A stretch of 53,571 nt of DNA from M55B112 sp040880545 (lineage in GTDB: Bacteria > Bacteroidota > Bacteroidia > Bacteroidales > GCA-2748055), in the NCBI GenBank assembly GCA_040880545.1, contig JBBDIE010000005.1, forward strand, positions 1-53,571, read 5' to 3'. Of this stretch, positions 18,201-26,364 are shown piece after piece. The notes beneath the pieces were generated by a model, which saw only the letters and a program-made list of their open reading frames with translations, ran no database searches and was not told where the DNA came from. How positions within the stretch are numbered: the first letter of the stretch is position 1; each line of letters opens with the position of its first letter. Position numbers and translations under genes: made by a program.

Positions 18201-19451
18201 TTACCTGAATAAACGTTTCACATGCCGTTCAAGGATATTTTCGGTTACCTGTTCTCCTACAATCTCTGCATGTTTTTCCAGCATGGAGCAATATTTTTCT
18301 CCAAACTCAGCGGCCACTTTATATCCCACATGGATCAGTTGCCGGAACATCGGATCATAATCGCGGTGACCAGGAATATGACGCAAGGTATCGGCAAATT
18401 TCCTGCTGTCCCATCCGGATACCTCTGCGGGTGCAGGGAGTTTCTTTTTATCAATGTCAATGACCGTAGCGTAAGGACCGCATAGTTCATCCATCCTGGA
18501 ATATGCTGTGCTGTAAATCTGTTTAGCCAGATCCAGTGCCTCTCCATCTGCCATGGCCAGTCCAATCACCTCCTCCAACCAGGTTGTTCCGGCGGTTTTC
18601 ACATGGATGCCCTTGTCGTGTTTTTTTATCAGTTCACCGATCACCGGGTAGATGGAAAATTTATCGCTTCCTGAATGGACACTCAGCTTCAGGTTGTCGG
18701 GTAGATTAAAACTCCCCACCACATGATCGATCACAAGCAGATCCTGTTCGAACTCCTGCCTGAACAGCTCCACATCACCCACATAGTCCACTCCTTTATT
18801 AAACCGGCCGGTAAATTTCGGTGCGATGGTCTGGACTGGGATATCAAAATGGTGTATCATCATTAAAATGAAGAAGAGTTCTACAGGAGTTTGCGCCTCG
18901 TCAACTTCATCCATGGAGATCTCAGCCACAAAATCTTCGTTGCCCCGCACCTCTTTGATGTGTCCATAGATGAGCGCCGCCTCTTTAATAGCAATAAAGA
19001 ATTTGCCCACTACCTCCTGCAACAATTGGTCATTAATGTGATAGGCATCAGCAATACCTGGAATTTCCAGGGAACCCAGGAACGGACCAAGTTTTTTAAG
19101 CATATCATCAGACTCCGGCTTATCGCCCCGTTTGCCAATATAATCGGCCACATCCAGGGTGAAAAAGTTGGAATACCCTGTAAACCTGTCTACACTTCCC
19201 AGGTTGATGTGATCTGCATCCACATACCAGTTTCCCTTGTAATTCAGCGCCTTTGTGGCTTCAATGGCCTCTTTCCAGGTGTCTGAAGGTTCGGATTTCA
19301 CGATCAGGTGCTCCCGGTTAGATTTGTTCCATACCGGAACAATGGGAATTCCGAGTTGATTGGCCTGTATAATTGCTCTTAACTGGGCCTCGCCCTGTTT
19401 GGTAAACCTGTCGCCGATCCCGAAGGAGTATTTTTCTAATTTCTTCATCAT
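18201..19451 (-). CDS. uxaE: Tagaturonate epimerase family protein
   Basis: The 416-residue protein belongs to the tagaturonate epimerase (UxaE) family, first described in Thermotoga, which interconverts D-tagaturonate and D-fructuronate. Family segments include FGIGDRFTKQGEAQLRAI near the start, NWYVDADHINLG near residue 73, LSVHSGSDKFSIYP near residue 262 and HVKTAGTTWLEE near residue 283, with His and Asp residues suitable as metal ligands. With uxaC it merges the galacturonate and glucuronate branches, so one reductase is enough. Two ATG codons (19451, 19448) are adjacent. A 14-bp palindrome overlaps the promoter 12 nt upstream. Confidence 0.9.
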   Translation of the reverse strand: MMKKLEKYSFGIGDRFTKQGEAQLRAIIQANQLGIPIVPVWNKSNREHLIVKSEPSDTWKEAIEATKALNYKGNWYVDADHINLGSVDRFTGYSNFFTLDVADYIGKRGDKPESDDMLKKLGPFLGSLEIPGIADAYHINDQLLQEVVGKFFIAIKEAALIYGHIKEVRGNEDFVAEISMDEVDEAQTPVELFFILMMIHHFDIPVQTIAPKFTGRFNKGVDYVGDVELFRQEFEQDLLVIDHVVGSFNLPDNLKLSVHSGSDKFSIYPVIGELIKKHDKGIHVKTAGTTWLEEVIGLAMADGEALDLAKQIYSTAYSRMDELCGPYATVIDIDKKKLPAPAEVSGWDSRKFADTLRHIPGHRDYDPMFRQLIHVGYKVAAEFGEKYCSMLEKHAEIVGEQVTENILERHVKRLFR

Positions 19452-19463
19452 TTGAATTATTTA

Positions 19464-19507
19464 CGTGTGCGCACACGAAATTAGATATAAATTTTCTCTA
19501 AATCAAA
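19464..19507 (-). promoter_or_regulatory. uxaE promoter with perfect 14-bp palindrome
   Basis: On the minus strand a -33-like TTG (19506-19504) is followed after 20 bp by TAATTTCG (19483-19476), a near match to the -7 consensus. The perfect palindrome CGTGTGCGCACACG (19464-19477) starts at the last two bases of the -7 element and covers the expected transcription start, 12 nt before the uxaE ATG. It is the best operator candidate for the divergently encoded LacI-type regulator. Confidence 0.62.
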
Positions 19508-19517
19508 AATAATTTTG

Positions 19518-19549
19518 TAAATTTGGGTTCTGTAATTACGTAAAACGTA
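19518..19549 (+). promoter_or_regulatory. Promoter of the rightward hexuronate operon with inverted repeat
   Basis: TAAATTTG at 19518-19525 matches the -7 consensus; no clear TTG lies at the -33 distance. The inverted repeat TACGT-AAA-ACGTA at 19537-19549 would fall just past the transcription start, 38 bp before the regulator's ATG. It shares the ACGT core with the palindrome at the uxaE promoter, so one regulator may bind both. Confidence 0.5.
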
Positions 19550-19587
19550 GTCGAAATATAAGATAATCAGATAGATAAAACGCATTT

Positions 19588-20664
19588 ATGTCCCGTATTC
19601 GAATAATAGATATTGCCCGTATTGCCAATGTTTCCACCGGAACCGTTGACCGGGTGCTTCATAATCGTGACGGGGTCAGGGAAGCGACCAGAAAACGTAT
19701 TGAAAAGATCATAGAAGAATATGATTATCAGCCAGATATAATAGCCGGCGCATTGGCTTCTGGGAGGAGTTACAGGATGTTGGTCTGTATGCCCGATATC
19801 GTGAACGCACACGCTTTTTGGAAATTTCCGGAATTGGGAGTGAAAAGGGCCCTGGCAGAGATTCAACATTTTGACATCAGGGTCGATTACCTGCGTTTTG
19901 ATCAGCACAGCAAAGAGGATTTCCTGAAAAAAACAGCGGGAATAGATCCGAAGGATTACGACGGGATACTGTTTGCCCCGGTGTTTAGTGATGTGTCAGC
20001 GGAATTTATAGGCAACTGCAGGGGGGCAGGGGTACCATGTATTCTTTTTAACTCCAGGATCGAAGGGGTGGAGATAGATGGTTTTATCGGGCAGGATGCT
20101 TTTCAGAGTGGCTTTTTGGGAGGCAAACTGATGAGTTATGGATTGCCGCCGGAAAAGGATCTGCTGATTGTTAATCTCTCATTACGGAAAGATAATTATC
20201 AGCACATTATTAAAAGAGAACGGGGTTTCAGGTCCTATTTCGAGGAACACAGTGACCGCGTTAACAACCTGGTATCGGTAAATATTAATGGAGGAGAGTA
20301 CAACCGGGTTGCTACAGAACTGGAGAAAAAATTTACAGAGTTGAACGTGGCGGGTATATTTGTAACAAACTCCAGGGTGCACCTTGTGGCACGATACCTG
20401 GCCGAAAGGGGCTCCATGTATGTCCGCCTGGTGGGTTACGACCTGATCCCCAAAAGCATTGAATACCTGCAACGGGAATATATCGATTTCTTAATTTCCC
20501 AGAGCCCCGAAGAACAGGCTTACCTGGGGCTGAGGCAGCTGTTCAGCATGGTGGTCCTGAAAAAGCAGGTGCCGGCGGCGGTTTTGCTGCCTATCGATAT
20601 TTTAACCAAAGAGAATATTAACTATTATTTAAAATTTAATAAAGAATATGAACAATCTGAATGA
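19588..20664 (+). CDS. LacI-type regulator of the hexuronate locus
   Basis: A 358-residue regulator with an N-terminal LacI-type HTH (IRIIDIARIANVSTGTVDRVL, residues 4-24) and a periplasmic-binding-like sugar domain of the Peripla_BP_4 type. The recognition helix reads TGTVDRVLHNR rather than the usual STVSRVLN, so its operator may differ from the common LacI consensus. It is the first gene of the rightward operon, and its 3' end overlaps the uxuB start by 17 bp, showing translational coupling. The divergent layout with uxaE-uxaC suggests it controls both arms in response to a hexuronate intermediate. Confidence 0.9.
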   Translation: MSRIRIIDIARIANVSTGTVDRVLHNRDGVREATRKRIEKIIEEYDYQPDIIAGALASGRSYRMLVCMPDIVNAHAFWKFPELGVKRALAEIQHFDIRVDYLRFDQHSKEDFLKKTAGIDPKDYDGILFAPVFSDVSAEFIGNCRGAGVPCILFNSRIEGVEIDGFIGQDAFQSGFLGGKLMSYGLPPEKDLLIVNLSLRKDNYQHIIKRERGFRSYFEEHSDRVNNLVSVNINGGEYNRVATELEKKFTELNVAGIFVTNSRVHLVARYLAERGSMYVRLVGYDLIPKSIEYLQREYIDFLISQSPEEQAYLGLRQLFSMVVLKKQVPAAVLLPIDILTKENINYYLKFNKEYEQSE

Positions 20665-21493
20665 CCTGAAAGATAAGGTATGTGTCATTACCGGTGGTGG
20701 TGGGGTAATTGGATCTTCCCTGGCCACAGGACTTGGGGAAGCCGGTATAATTACCGTGATCCTGGATATTAATGAGGAGGCAGCCAGACAGGTGGTAGCA
20801 AACGTGAAGAAGGAGACCGGTACAGCATCGTATGGTCTGAAGGCAAATGTCCTTGACAAATCATCCCTGGAGGAGGTTGCCCTGAAAATTGAAAAAGAGA
20901 TCGGACAGATCGATTTCCTGATCAATGGGGCAGGTGGCAATTCACCTTTGGCGACCACCAAAGTGGAGGAGATTACCGAAGATAATCTGGATAATCTGGA
21001 AACCTCCTTTTTCGGACTTGAAATGGAAGGGTTTCAGAAAGTATTTGACCTGAACTTTACAGGGACATTACTTCCCACCATGGTTTTATCCAAAAAGATG
21101 GTGCAGCGTCAGAAAGGAGTGATCCTGAACATCTCATCCATGAATGCATATAAACCGCTGACCAAGATCCCGGCCTACTCGGCAGCCAAGGCTTCCGTCA
21201 ATAATTTTACAGAATGGCTGGCGGTCCATTTTGCAAAGGCTGGTGTCCGGGTCAATGCCATCGCCCCCGGGTTTTTTCTCACCAACCAGAACCGGTTCCT
21301 GCTGGTGGAAGAATCCACAGGAGAGCTGACCGCCAGGGGGAAAAAGATCATCAACAGTACTCCCATGGGAACATTTGGTGAACCCGGTGATATTACCGGT
21401 ACTGCACTCTATTTGCTGTCGGACATGAGCCATTTTATAACCGGTATCTGTATTCCTGTGGATGGGGGTTATAGTGCGTATGGGGGCGTATAG
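20648..21493 (+). CDS. uxuB: SDR-type fructuronate reductase (D-mannonate oxidoreductase)
   Basis: This 281-residue SDR has a glycine-rich motif (GGGGVIGS, residues 17-24), the segment NGAGGNSPLATT near residue 92, and the catalytic S-S-M...Y-S-A-A-K set around residues 160-182. The N-G-A-G-G-N-S-P block and length match the SDR-type D-mannonate oxidoreductases exemplified by Bacillus UxuB (YjmF), unrelated to E. coli UxuB of the mannitol dehydrogenase family. It would reduce D-fructuronate to D-mannonate with NAD(P)H. It overlaps the regulator gene by 17 bp and follows the uxaC/uxaE logic of the locus. Assignment is by memory of the family plus context. Confidence 0.85.
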   Translation: MNNLNDLKDKVCVITGGGGVIGSSLATGLGEAGIITVILDINEEAARQVVANVKKETGTASYGLKANVLDKSSLEEVALKIEKEIGQIDFLINGAGGNSPLATTKVEEITEDNLDNLETSFFGLEMEGFQKVFDLNFTGTLLPTMVLSKKMVQRQKGVILNISSMNAYKPLTKIPAYSAAKASVNNFTEWLAVHFAKAGVRVNAIAPGFFLTNQNRFLLVEESTGELTARGKKIINSTPMGTFGEPGDITGTALYLLSDMSHFITGICIPVDGGYSAYGGV

Positions 21494-21577
21494 TGCGGTT
21501 TGTTTTGTTAGGGTGAAGTAAATTAGGCGTACATGAAAAATGAACGACTTAAATAATATAACACAGATTAAAATTAC

Positions 21578-22855
21578 ATGAAAAACGTCATTGTTGCACA
21601 ATCGGGAGGGCCTTCACCGGTTATAAACTCCTCGTTACGGGGAATAATTGAGACATGTAAACTGTTCCCGGAGACGTTCGGGACGATTTATGGCGGCTGG
21701 CACGGGATCGAGGGGGTACTCAGGGAGGAATTGCTAAATCTTTCTGAACAGGATCAGGAAGAGGTGGCTCTCTTAAGGACAACACCGGCAGCGGGTTCTG
21801 TGGGAACCTGCAGGTATAAACTGAAGGACCACCAGGTGAAGGACATGGCAAGGATCATTGATGTGCTCAGGACCCATGATATCGGGTACTTCTTTTATAT
21901 TGGAGGGAATGATTCGCAGCATACCGCTTTCCGGGTAAGTGAGATGGCCAGGGAAAGCGGACTTGAACTGGTGGCTGTAGGTGTCCCCAAAACCATTGAT
22001 AATGATGTGGGAGATAACGCATTCAAACTGATCGACCACACCCCCGGGTATGGGAGTGTAGCGAAATACTGGTCGCACATCGTGCAGAATGCCGATGAAG
22101 AGAACCGCGGTTCTTCACCAGCCGACCCTGTACTGGTATTGCAGGCCATGGGAAGAAAGATCGGGTACATCCCTGCTGCGGCACGACTGGCCGATCCAAA
22201 CCGGGAAATACCGTTGCAGATCTACCTTGCTGAATCGGGAGTCAAACTGGAAGAGATGGCAGACAGGGTAAACGATCAGCTTAAATCCGACGGAAGGTGT
22301 ATCGTGGTGGTTAGTGAAGGGTTTGACGTTGGAACACTGGGCGAAGTGAAAGATTCATTCGGACATACCTCCTTCGGAAGCAGTCAGCAGTCTGTCTACC
22401 AGGTGGTGGTCAACTATCTCAACAGCGTCGGACTCAGGGCAAGAGGCAAGGCAAGGGGACAAGTCATGGGTACCGACCAGCGTGATACAGCCATTTATGC
22501 CTCTACGGTCGATATTGATGAGGCTTACAGGGTAGGACAAAAAGCGGTGGATATTGCCATGAACGACGGTAATGGGTGGATGGCTACAATTTTGCGAAAT
22601 CCAGGACTTATATATAATGTGTATTACGATAAAGTGCCCCTCGAAAAAGTGGCCCTTTCTGAAAGAACCTTTCCGGAAAACTGGATCAGCCCAAACAGGA
22701 TTGATGTGACCAACGAATTCCTGGATTATGTCAGGCCGCTGATAGGTGAGGATTGGGTAAGTGTACCGGTAATAAACGGACGACAACGATTTGCACGGTT
22801 CAATCCGGTCTTTGCAGAAAAAAAGCTGCCCCATTATACACCAGAAGCTGAATAA
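21578..22855 (+). CDS. Phosphofructokinase-fold kinase, GGND type
   Basis: The 425-residue protein is of the PfkA superfamily: QSGGPSPVINSSLRG at the N-terminus, GGNDS at residues 109-113 and PKTIDND at 137-143. In ATP-dependent PFKs the first motif is GGDG, in PPi-dependent ones GGDD; here Asn111 sits at the Mg-binding Asp position and Asp112 at the donor-determining one. Asp112 and the Lys in PKTIDND favour pyrophosphate as donor. Fructose-6-phosphate is the default substrate; sedoheptulose-7-phosphate is used by some PPi enzymes and would fit the gnd gene in this operon. A different acceptor cannot be ruled out, because it is the only kinase in the operon. It lies 84 bp after uxuB and 54 bp before the HAD gene. 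Confidence 0.85.
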   Translation: MKNVIVAQSGGPSPVINSSLRGIIETCKLFPETFGTIYGGWHGIEGVLREELLNLSEQDQEEVALLRTTPAAGSVGTCRYKLKDHQVKDMARIIDVLRTHDIGYFFYIGGNDSQHTAFRVSEMARESGLELVAVGVPKTIDNDVGDNAFKLIDHTPGYGSVAKYWSHIVQNADEENRGSSPADPVLVLQAMGRKIGYIPAAARLADPNREIPLQIYLAESGVKLEEMADRVNDQLKSDGRCIVVVSEGFDVGTLGEVKDSFGHTSFGSSQQSVYQVVVNYLNSVGLRARGKARGQVMGTDQRDTAIYASTVDIDEAYRVGQKAVDIAMNDGNGWMATILRNPGLIYNVYYDKVPLEKVALSERTFPENWISPNRIDVTNEFLDYVRPLIGEDWVSVPVINGRQRFARFNPVFAEKKLPHYTPEAE

Positions 22856-22909
22856 TAGGAACCGGCAATAATTTATTAATATCATCAACCAGTAAAATCA
22901 ACATCAACT

Positions 22910-23797
22910 ATGAATCTGCAGGAACAACTAAAAGAATTAAAACCTACCAAAGAATTTTTTATTGGAATAGACTCAGACGGCTGTGCGTTTGACACCATGG
23001 AGATCAAACAGAAGGAGTGTTTCTGTCCCAATTTCATAAAATATTACGGCTTACAGAAAATTTCAAAATATGCCAGGGAGACCTGGGAGTTTACGAATCT
23101 TTACTCCAAGACCAGAGGGATCAACCGTTTCCTGGCCATGCTGGAGACCTTCAGACTACTGGAACAGCGTCCTGAAGTGCATGCCCGCGGAATGAAGTTT
23201 CCGGACATAGCAGCATTGATCAAATGGACCAGGGAGGAGACAAAGCTGGGGAATCCTGCGCTGATTGAATATGCCCGTAAAGTGAACAACCCGGATATAG
23301 ACCTGGCGCTGGAGTGGTCGCTGAAAGTGAACCATGACATCAAAGAGATGGTTCATGGCATGCCTCCTTTTCCCGGTGTCAGGGAGTCGCTGGAAAAGCT
23401 GAACGGCAGGGCAGATGCACTGGTGGTTTCGCAAACACCACTGGAGGCGCTTGAAAGAGAATGGGAAGAGAATGGTATTGAGGGGTTTGTCAGGCTGATA
23501 TGCGGACAGGAGTATGGAACCAAGGCTGAGCATCTTGCGCTGGCTGCAAAAGGGAAATACCCGGATGATAAGATCCTGATGATTGGAGATGCACCGGGCG
23601 ACTACCAGGCTGCAAAAGCGAACGATGTACTCTTTTTTCCCATCAACCCCGGCCATGAAGAAAGTTCGTGGGACAGACTACTGAATGAAGGGCTGGACAA
23701 GTTTTTCGCAGGAACATTTGCCGGTAAATACGAAACAATGTTGCTGGAGGAATTTGATTCATTTTTGCCTGAAAGGCCCTCGTGGAAGGTATTGTAG
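22910..23797 (+). CDS. HAD-superfamily hydrolase
   Basis: A 295-residue haloacid dehalogenase-fold protein. Motif I reads GIDSDGC with nucleophile Asp21 and acid/base Asp23; motif II is VVSQTP near residue 165; motif III is MIGDAPGDYQAA near residue 225, with a Lys in KAEHL between them. A large helical cap of about 100 residues separates motifs I and II, so it probably acts on a small phosphorylated metabolite. The Cys in place of the usual Thr after D-G is mildly unusual. It sits between the PFK-fold kinase and LarA-family genes, suggesting removal of a phosphate from a side product of the pathway or regulation of a phosphosugar pool; the substrate is unknown. Confidence 0.82.
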   Translation: MNLQEQLKELKPTKEFFIGIDSDGCAFDTMEIKQKECFCPNFIKYYGLQKISKYARETWEFTNLYSKTRGINRFLAMLETFRLLEQRPEVHARGMKFPDIAALIKWTREETKLGNPALIEYARKVNNPDIDLALEWSLKVNHDIKEMVHGMPPFPGVRESLEKLNGRADALVVSQTPLEALEREWEENGIEGFVRLICGQEYGTKAEHLALAAKGKYPDDKILMIGDAPGDYQAAKANDVLFFPINPGHEESSWDRLLNEGLDKFFAGTFAGKYETMLLEEFDSFLPERPSWKVL

Positions 23798-23863
23798 ACA
23801 GATGCCGGGAATTAGCGGCACATGGGCCGGACCACAAATATATTAATCACTAAACCGCCTGTT

Positions 23864-25141
23864 ATGATCTATTTTGAAAAAGGAGCGAAGGATATTGAGT
23901 TATCGCTGGATGACTTGAGAGAGGGGCTGTACAACGCTTTTGAACAACTTGGCGAGAGGAAAAGGGTACTGGCAATACCCCCCGACATTACCAGGGCGCA
24001 TAGTATGGCCGGACCGATAACCGAGATGGCCTGGGAATATTACGGGGAGAGAATGACAGATATTCTGCCTGCACTGGGAACACATGCAGCCATGAAACCG
24101 GCTGAGATCCGGAAGATGTACGGTGCCGTTCCGGAATCACTGTTCCGCGTGCACGACTGGCGGAACGATGTGGTAACCCTGGGTGAAGTTCCGGCATCCT
24201 TCGTGGAGGAGGTTTCCGAAGGGAAAGTATCCTTTGCATGGCCCGCACAGGTTAACAGGATGCTATTGGAAGGAGGCCATGACCTGATCCTCTCTGTGGG
24301 CCAGGTGGTTCCACACGAGGTGATCGGTATGGCCAATTACAATAAAAATATTTTTGTGGGGACAGGCGGTCCGGAAGGTATCAATAAAAGTCATTACCTG
24401 GGTGCTGCCTATGGAATGGAGCGGATCATGGGACGTGCCGATACACCGGTTCGCCAGGTGCTCAATTACGCATCCATAAAATTTGGTCCCAGGCTCCCCG
24501 AAGTGGTTTATGTGCTTACGGTTATCGGGAGAAACAGTGAGGGCCGCCTTGTTCCCAGGGGATTGTACATAGGAAATGATGTAGCATGTTTTGAGAAAGC
24601 TTCGGCACTGTCGCTGGAGGTGAATTTTAAAATGGTTGAGGAGCCCCTAAGAAAAGTTGTTGTATACCTCGATCCGGAGGAATATAAGAGTACCTGGCTG
24701 GGAAACAAAAGCATTTACAGAACACGGATGGCCATTGCGGATGGAGGTGCGTTGATTGTACTGGCGCCCGGACTAAAGGAATTTGGCGAAGATGCAGAGA
24801 TAGACCGGCTCATCAGGAAATACGGCTACCAGACCACTCCGGAAATTCTTGACTTTGTAGAGAAGAACGACGACCTTCGTGGAAATCTGAGTGCAGCGGC
24901 ACATCTGATCCATGGCTCCACAGAAAAGCGCTTTACCGTGACCTACTGCCCTGGAAATATTACCAGACAGGAGATTGAATCGGTGAATTACATGTATGCC
25001 GACCTTGCCGTGATGTTGAAGAAGTACGACCCGGCGAAACTCCGGGATGGATGGAACGAAATGCCCGACGGAGAAAAGGTATTTTATATTTCCAATCCTG
25101 CCACCGGACTCTGGTCCACAAAAGATAAGTTTGATACCTGA
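23864..25141 (+). CDS. LarA-family nickel-dependent 2-hydroxyacid racemase/epimerase
   Basis: The 425-residue protein (start ATG 23864; an ATG at 23822 adds 14 unlikely residues) is a LarA/DUF2088 family member. Key residues can be placed: Asp41 and Arg44 (DITR), His74 (GTH), His151 (PHE), Lys161 and His177. The spacings 151-161-177 equal those of His174, Lys184 and His200 in Lactobacillus LarA, which bind the nickel-pincer cofactor and catalyse proton exchange. It is therefore probably active with the NPN cofactor. Characterised relatives include D-gluconate 2-epimerase, and the uxuB/gnd context makes D-mannonate to D-gluconate epimerisation the leading guess; true lactate racemisation is unlikely here. 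Cofactor synthesis genes larB, larC and larE are not in the window. Confidence 0.88.
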   Translation: MIYFEKGAKDIELSLDDLREGLYNAFEQLGERKRVLAIPPDITRAHSMAGPITEMAWEYYGERMTDILPALGTHAAMKPAEIRKMYGAVPESLFRVHDWRNDVVTLGEVPASFVEEVSEGKVSFAWPAQVNRMLLEGGHDLILSVGQVVPHEVIGMANYNKNIFVGTGGPEGINKSHYLGAAYGMERIMGRADTPVRQVLNYASIKFGPRLPEVVYVLTVIGRNSEGRLVPRGLYIGNDVACFEKASALSLEVNFKMVEEPLRKVVVYLDPEEYKSTWLGNKSIYRTRMAIADGGALIVLAPGLKEFGEDAEIDRLIRKYGYQTTPEILDFVEKNDDLRGNLSAAAHLIHGSTEKRFTVTYCPGNITRQEIESVNYMYADLAVMLKKYDPAKLRDGWNEMPDGEKVFYISNPATGLWSTKDKFDT

Positions 25142-25148
25142 TACTGAA

Positions 25149-26288
25149 ATGAAGATTATCATCGATAGCAAAATACCTTTTATAAAAGGGGCATTGGAAA
25201 AAGTGGGTGAAGTGATTTACCTGGCGGGGAATAAAATAGGTCCGGATGATGTAAAGGATGCGGATGCGTTGATCATACGTACGAGGACCATCTGTAACAG
25301 GCAGCTACTGGAGGGTTCGTCGGTAAAGATAATTGCCACGGCCACCATCGGGTACGACCATATTGATACGGCCTATTGTGATAATGCCGGTATCCGGTGG
25401 ACAAATGCACCAGGTTGTAACTCCTCTTCGGTGGAGCAGTATATTGTATCCTCGCTGCTTTACCTGGCCAATATGGAAGGTTTTGAACTGACTGGTACAA
25501 CGGTGGGGATCATTGGTGTCGGAAATGTGGGATCAAAGGTCGGTCGCGCCTTAAAAGCTCTGGGCTGCAAGGTGATACTGAATGATCCGCCAAGGGCACT
25601 GGCGGAAGGTTCAGATGATTTTTCGGACCTGGATGAACTGCTTGAGAAGGCTCATATTGTAACCATGCATGTTCCGCTGGCGAAGGATGGACCATATAAA
25701 ACGGAAGGGCTGGCTGACAGCTCATTTTTCGGAAAGATGAAAGAAGGGGCCCTGTTTATCAATACCAGCAGGGGAGAGGTTGTTAGTGAGCCTGCCCTGA
25801 AAGCTGCCATGAGGGAAGATAAACTCTCGGGAGCGGTCCTGGATGTGTTTCAGGGGGAACCACGGGTAAACAGGGAGCTGCTTTCGATGCTGACCATAGC
25901 CACACCGCACATCGCGGGTTACTCATCGGACGGGAAGGCAAATGGCACGACCATGAGTGTCAGGGCGGTAAGCAGCTTTTTAAGACTGGGGATGGATGAC
26001 TGGGAGCCGGACAACCTGCCTGTACCGGGCGACACTGAAATATTCGTGGATGGCGATGGGCCGGAAGTGCTTGATCTGGTCACGGAAGTCTATGCCAGGA
26101 CCTATAGTGTGCAGGAGGATCATGACCGGTTCATGGATAACATGGAGCAGTTTGAAGCATTACGGGGCGGATACAGAATCAGGCGTGAGCCTTCGGCCTA
26201 CCGTGTGCGGATTTTTAATGATGACGGGCAATACAGAAAAATATTTGAAGGGCTGGGGTTCAGCGTGATCGGCGATAGCTGTTTTTAA
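25149..26288 (+). CDS. pdxB: Erythronate-4-phosphate dehydrogenase
   Basis: The 379-residue protein matches PdxB in length (E. coli 378), and the catalytic residues fall in identical register: Arg208, Glu237 and His254. The C-terminal PdxB dimerisation domain is present (YARTYSVQEDHDRF ... LRGGYRIRREPSAYRV). The start is the ATG at 25149, 7 bp after the LarA-family gene; a longer frame from 25047 would overlap that gene. PdxB oxidises 4-phospho-D-erythronate in the DXP-dependent vitamin B6 pathway. Location in a hexuronate operon is unusual and raises the possibility that it also, or instead, handles a pathway-derived 2-hydroxyacid phosphate. Confidence 0.92.
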   Translation: MKIIIDSKIPFIKGALEKVGEVIYLAGNKIGPDDVKDADALIIRTRTICNRQLLEGSSVKIIATATIGYDHIDTAYCDNAGIRWTNAPGCNSSSVEQYIVSSLLYLANMEGFELTGTTVGIIGVGNVGSKVGRALKALGCKVILNDPPRALAEGSDDFSDLDELLEKAHIVTMHVPLAKDGPYKTEGLADSSFFGKMKEGALFINTSRGEVVSEPALKAAMREDKLSGAVLDVFQGEPRVNRELLSMLTIATPHIAGYSSDGKANGTTMSVRAVSSFLRLGMDDWEPDNLPVPGDTEIFVDGDGPEVLDLVTEVYARTYSVQEDHDRFMDNMEQFEALRGGYRIRREPSAYRVRIFNDDGQYRKIFEGLGFSVIGDSCF

Positions 26289-26364
26289 TTTCGGAATATT
26301 GAAAACAGAGCAGAAGAAAAAAACAAAACAGACATATTATTGAAAAGCAAAATTTGATAAAAAC

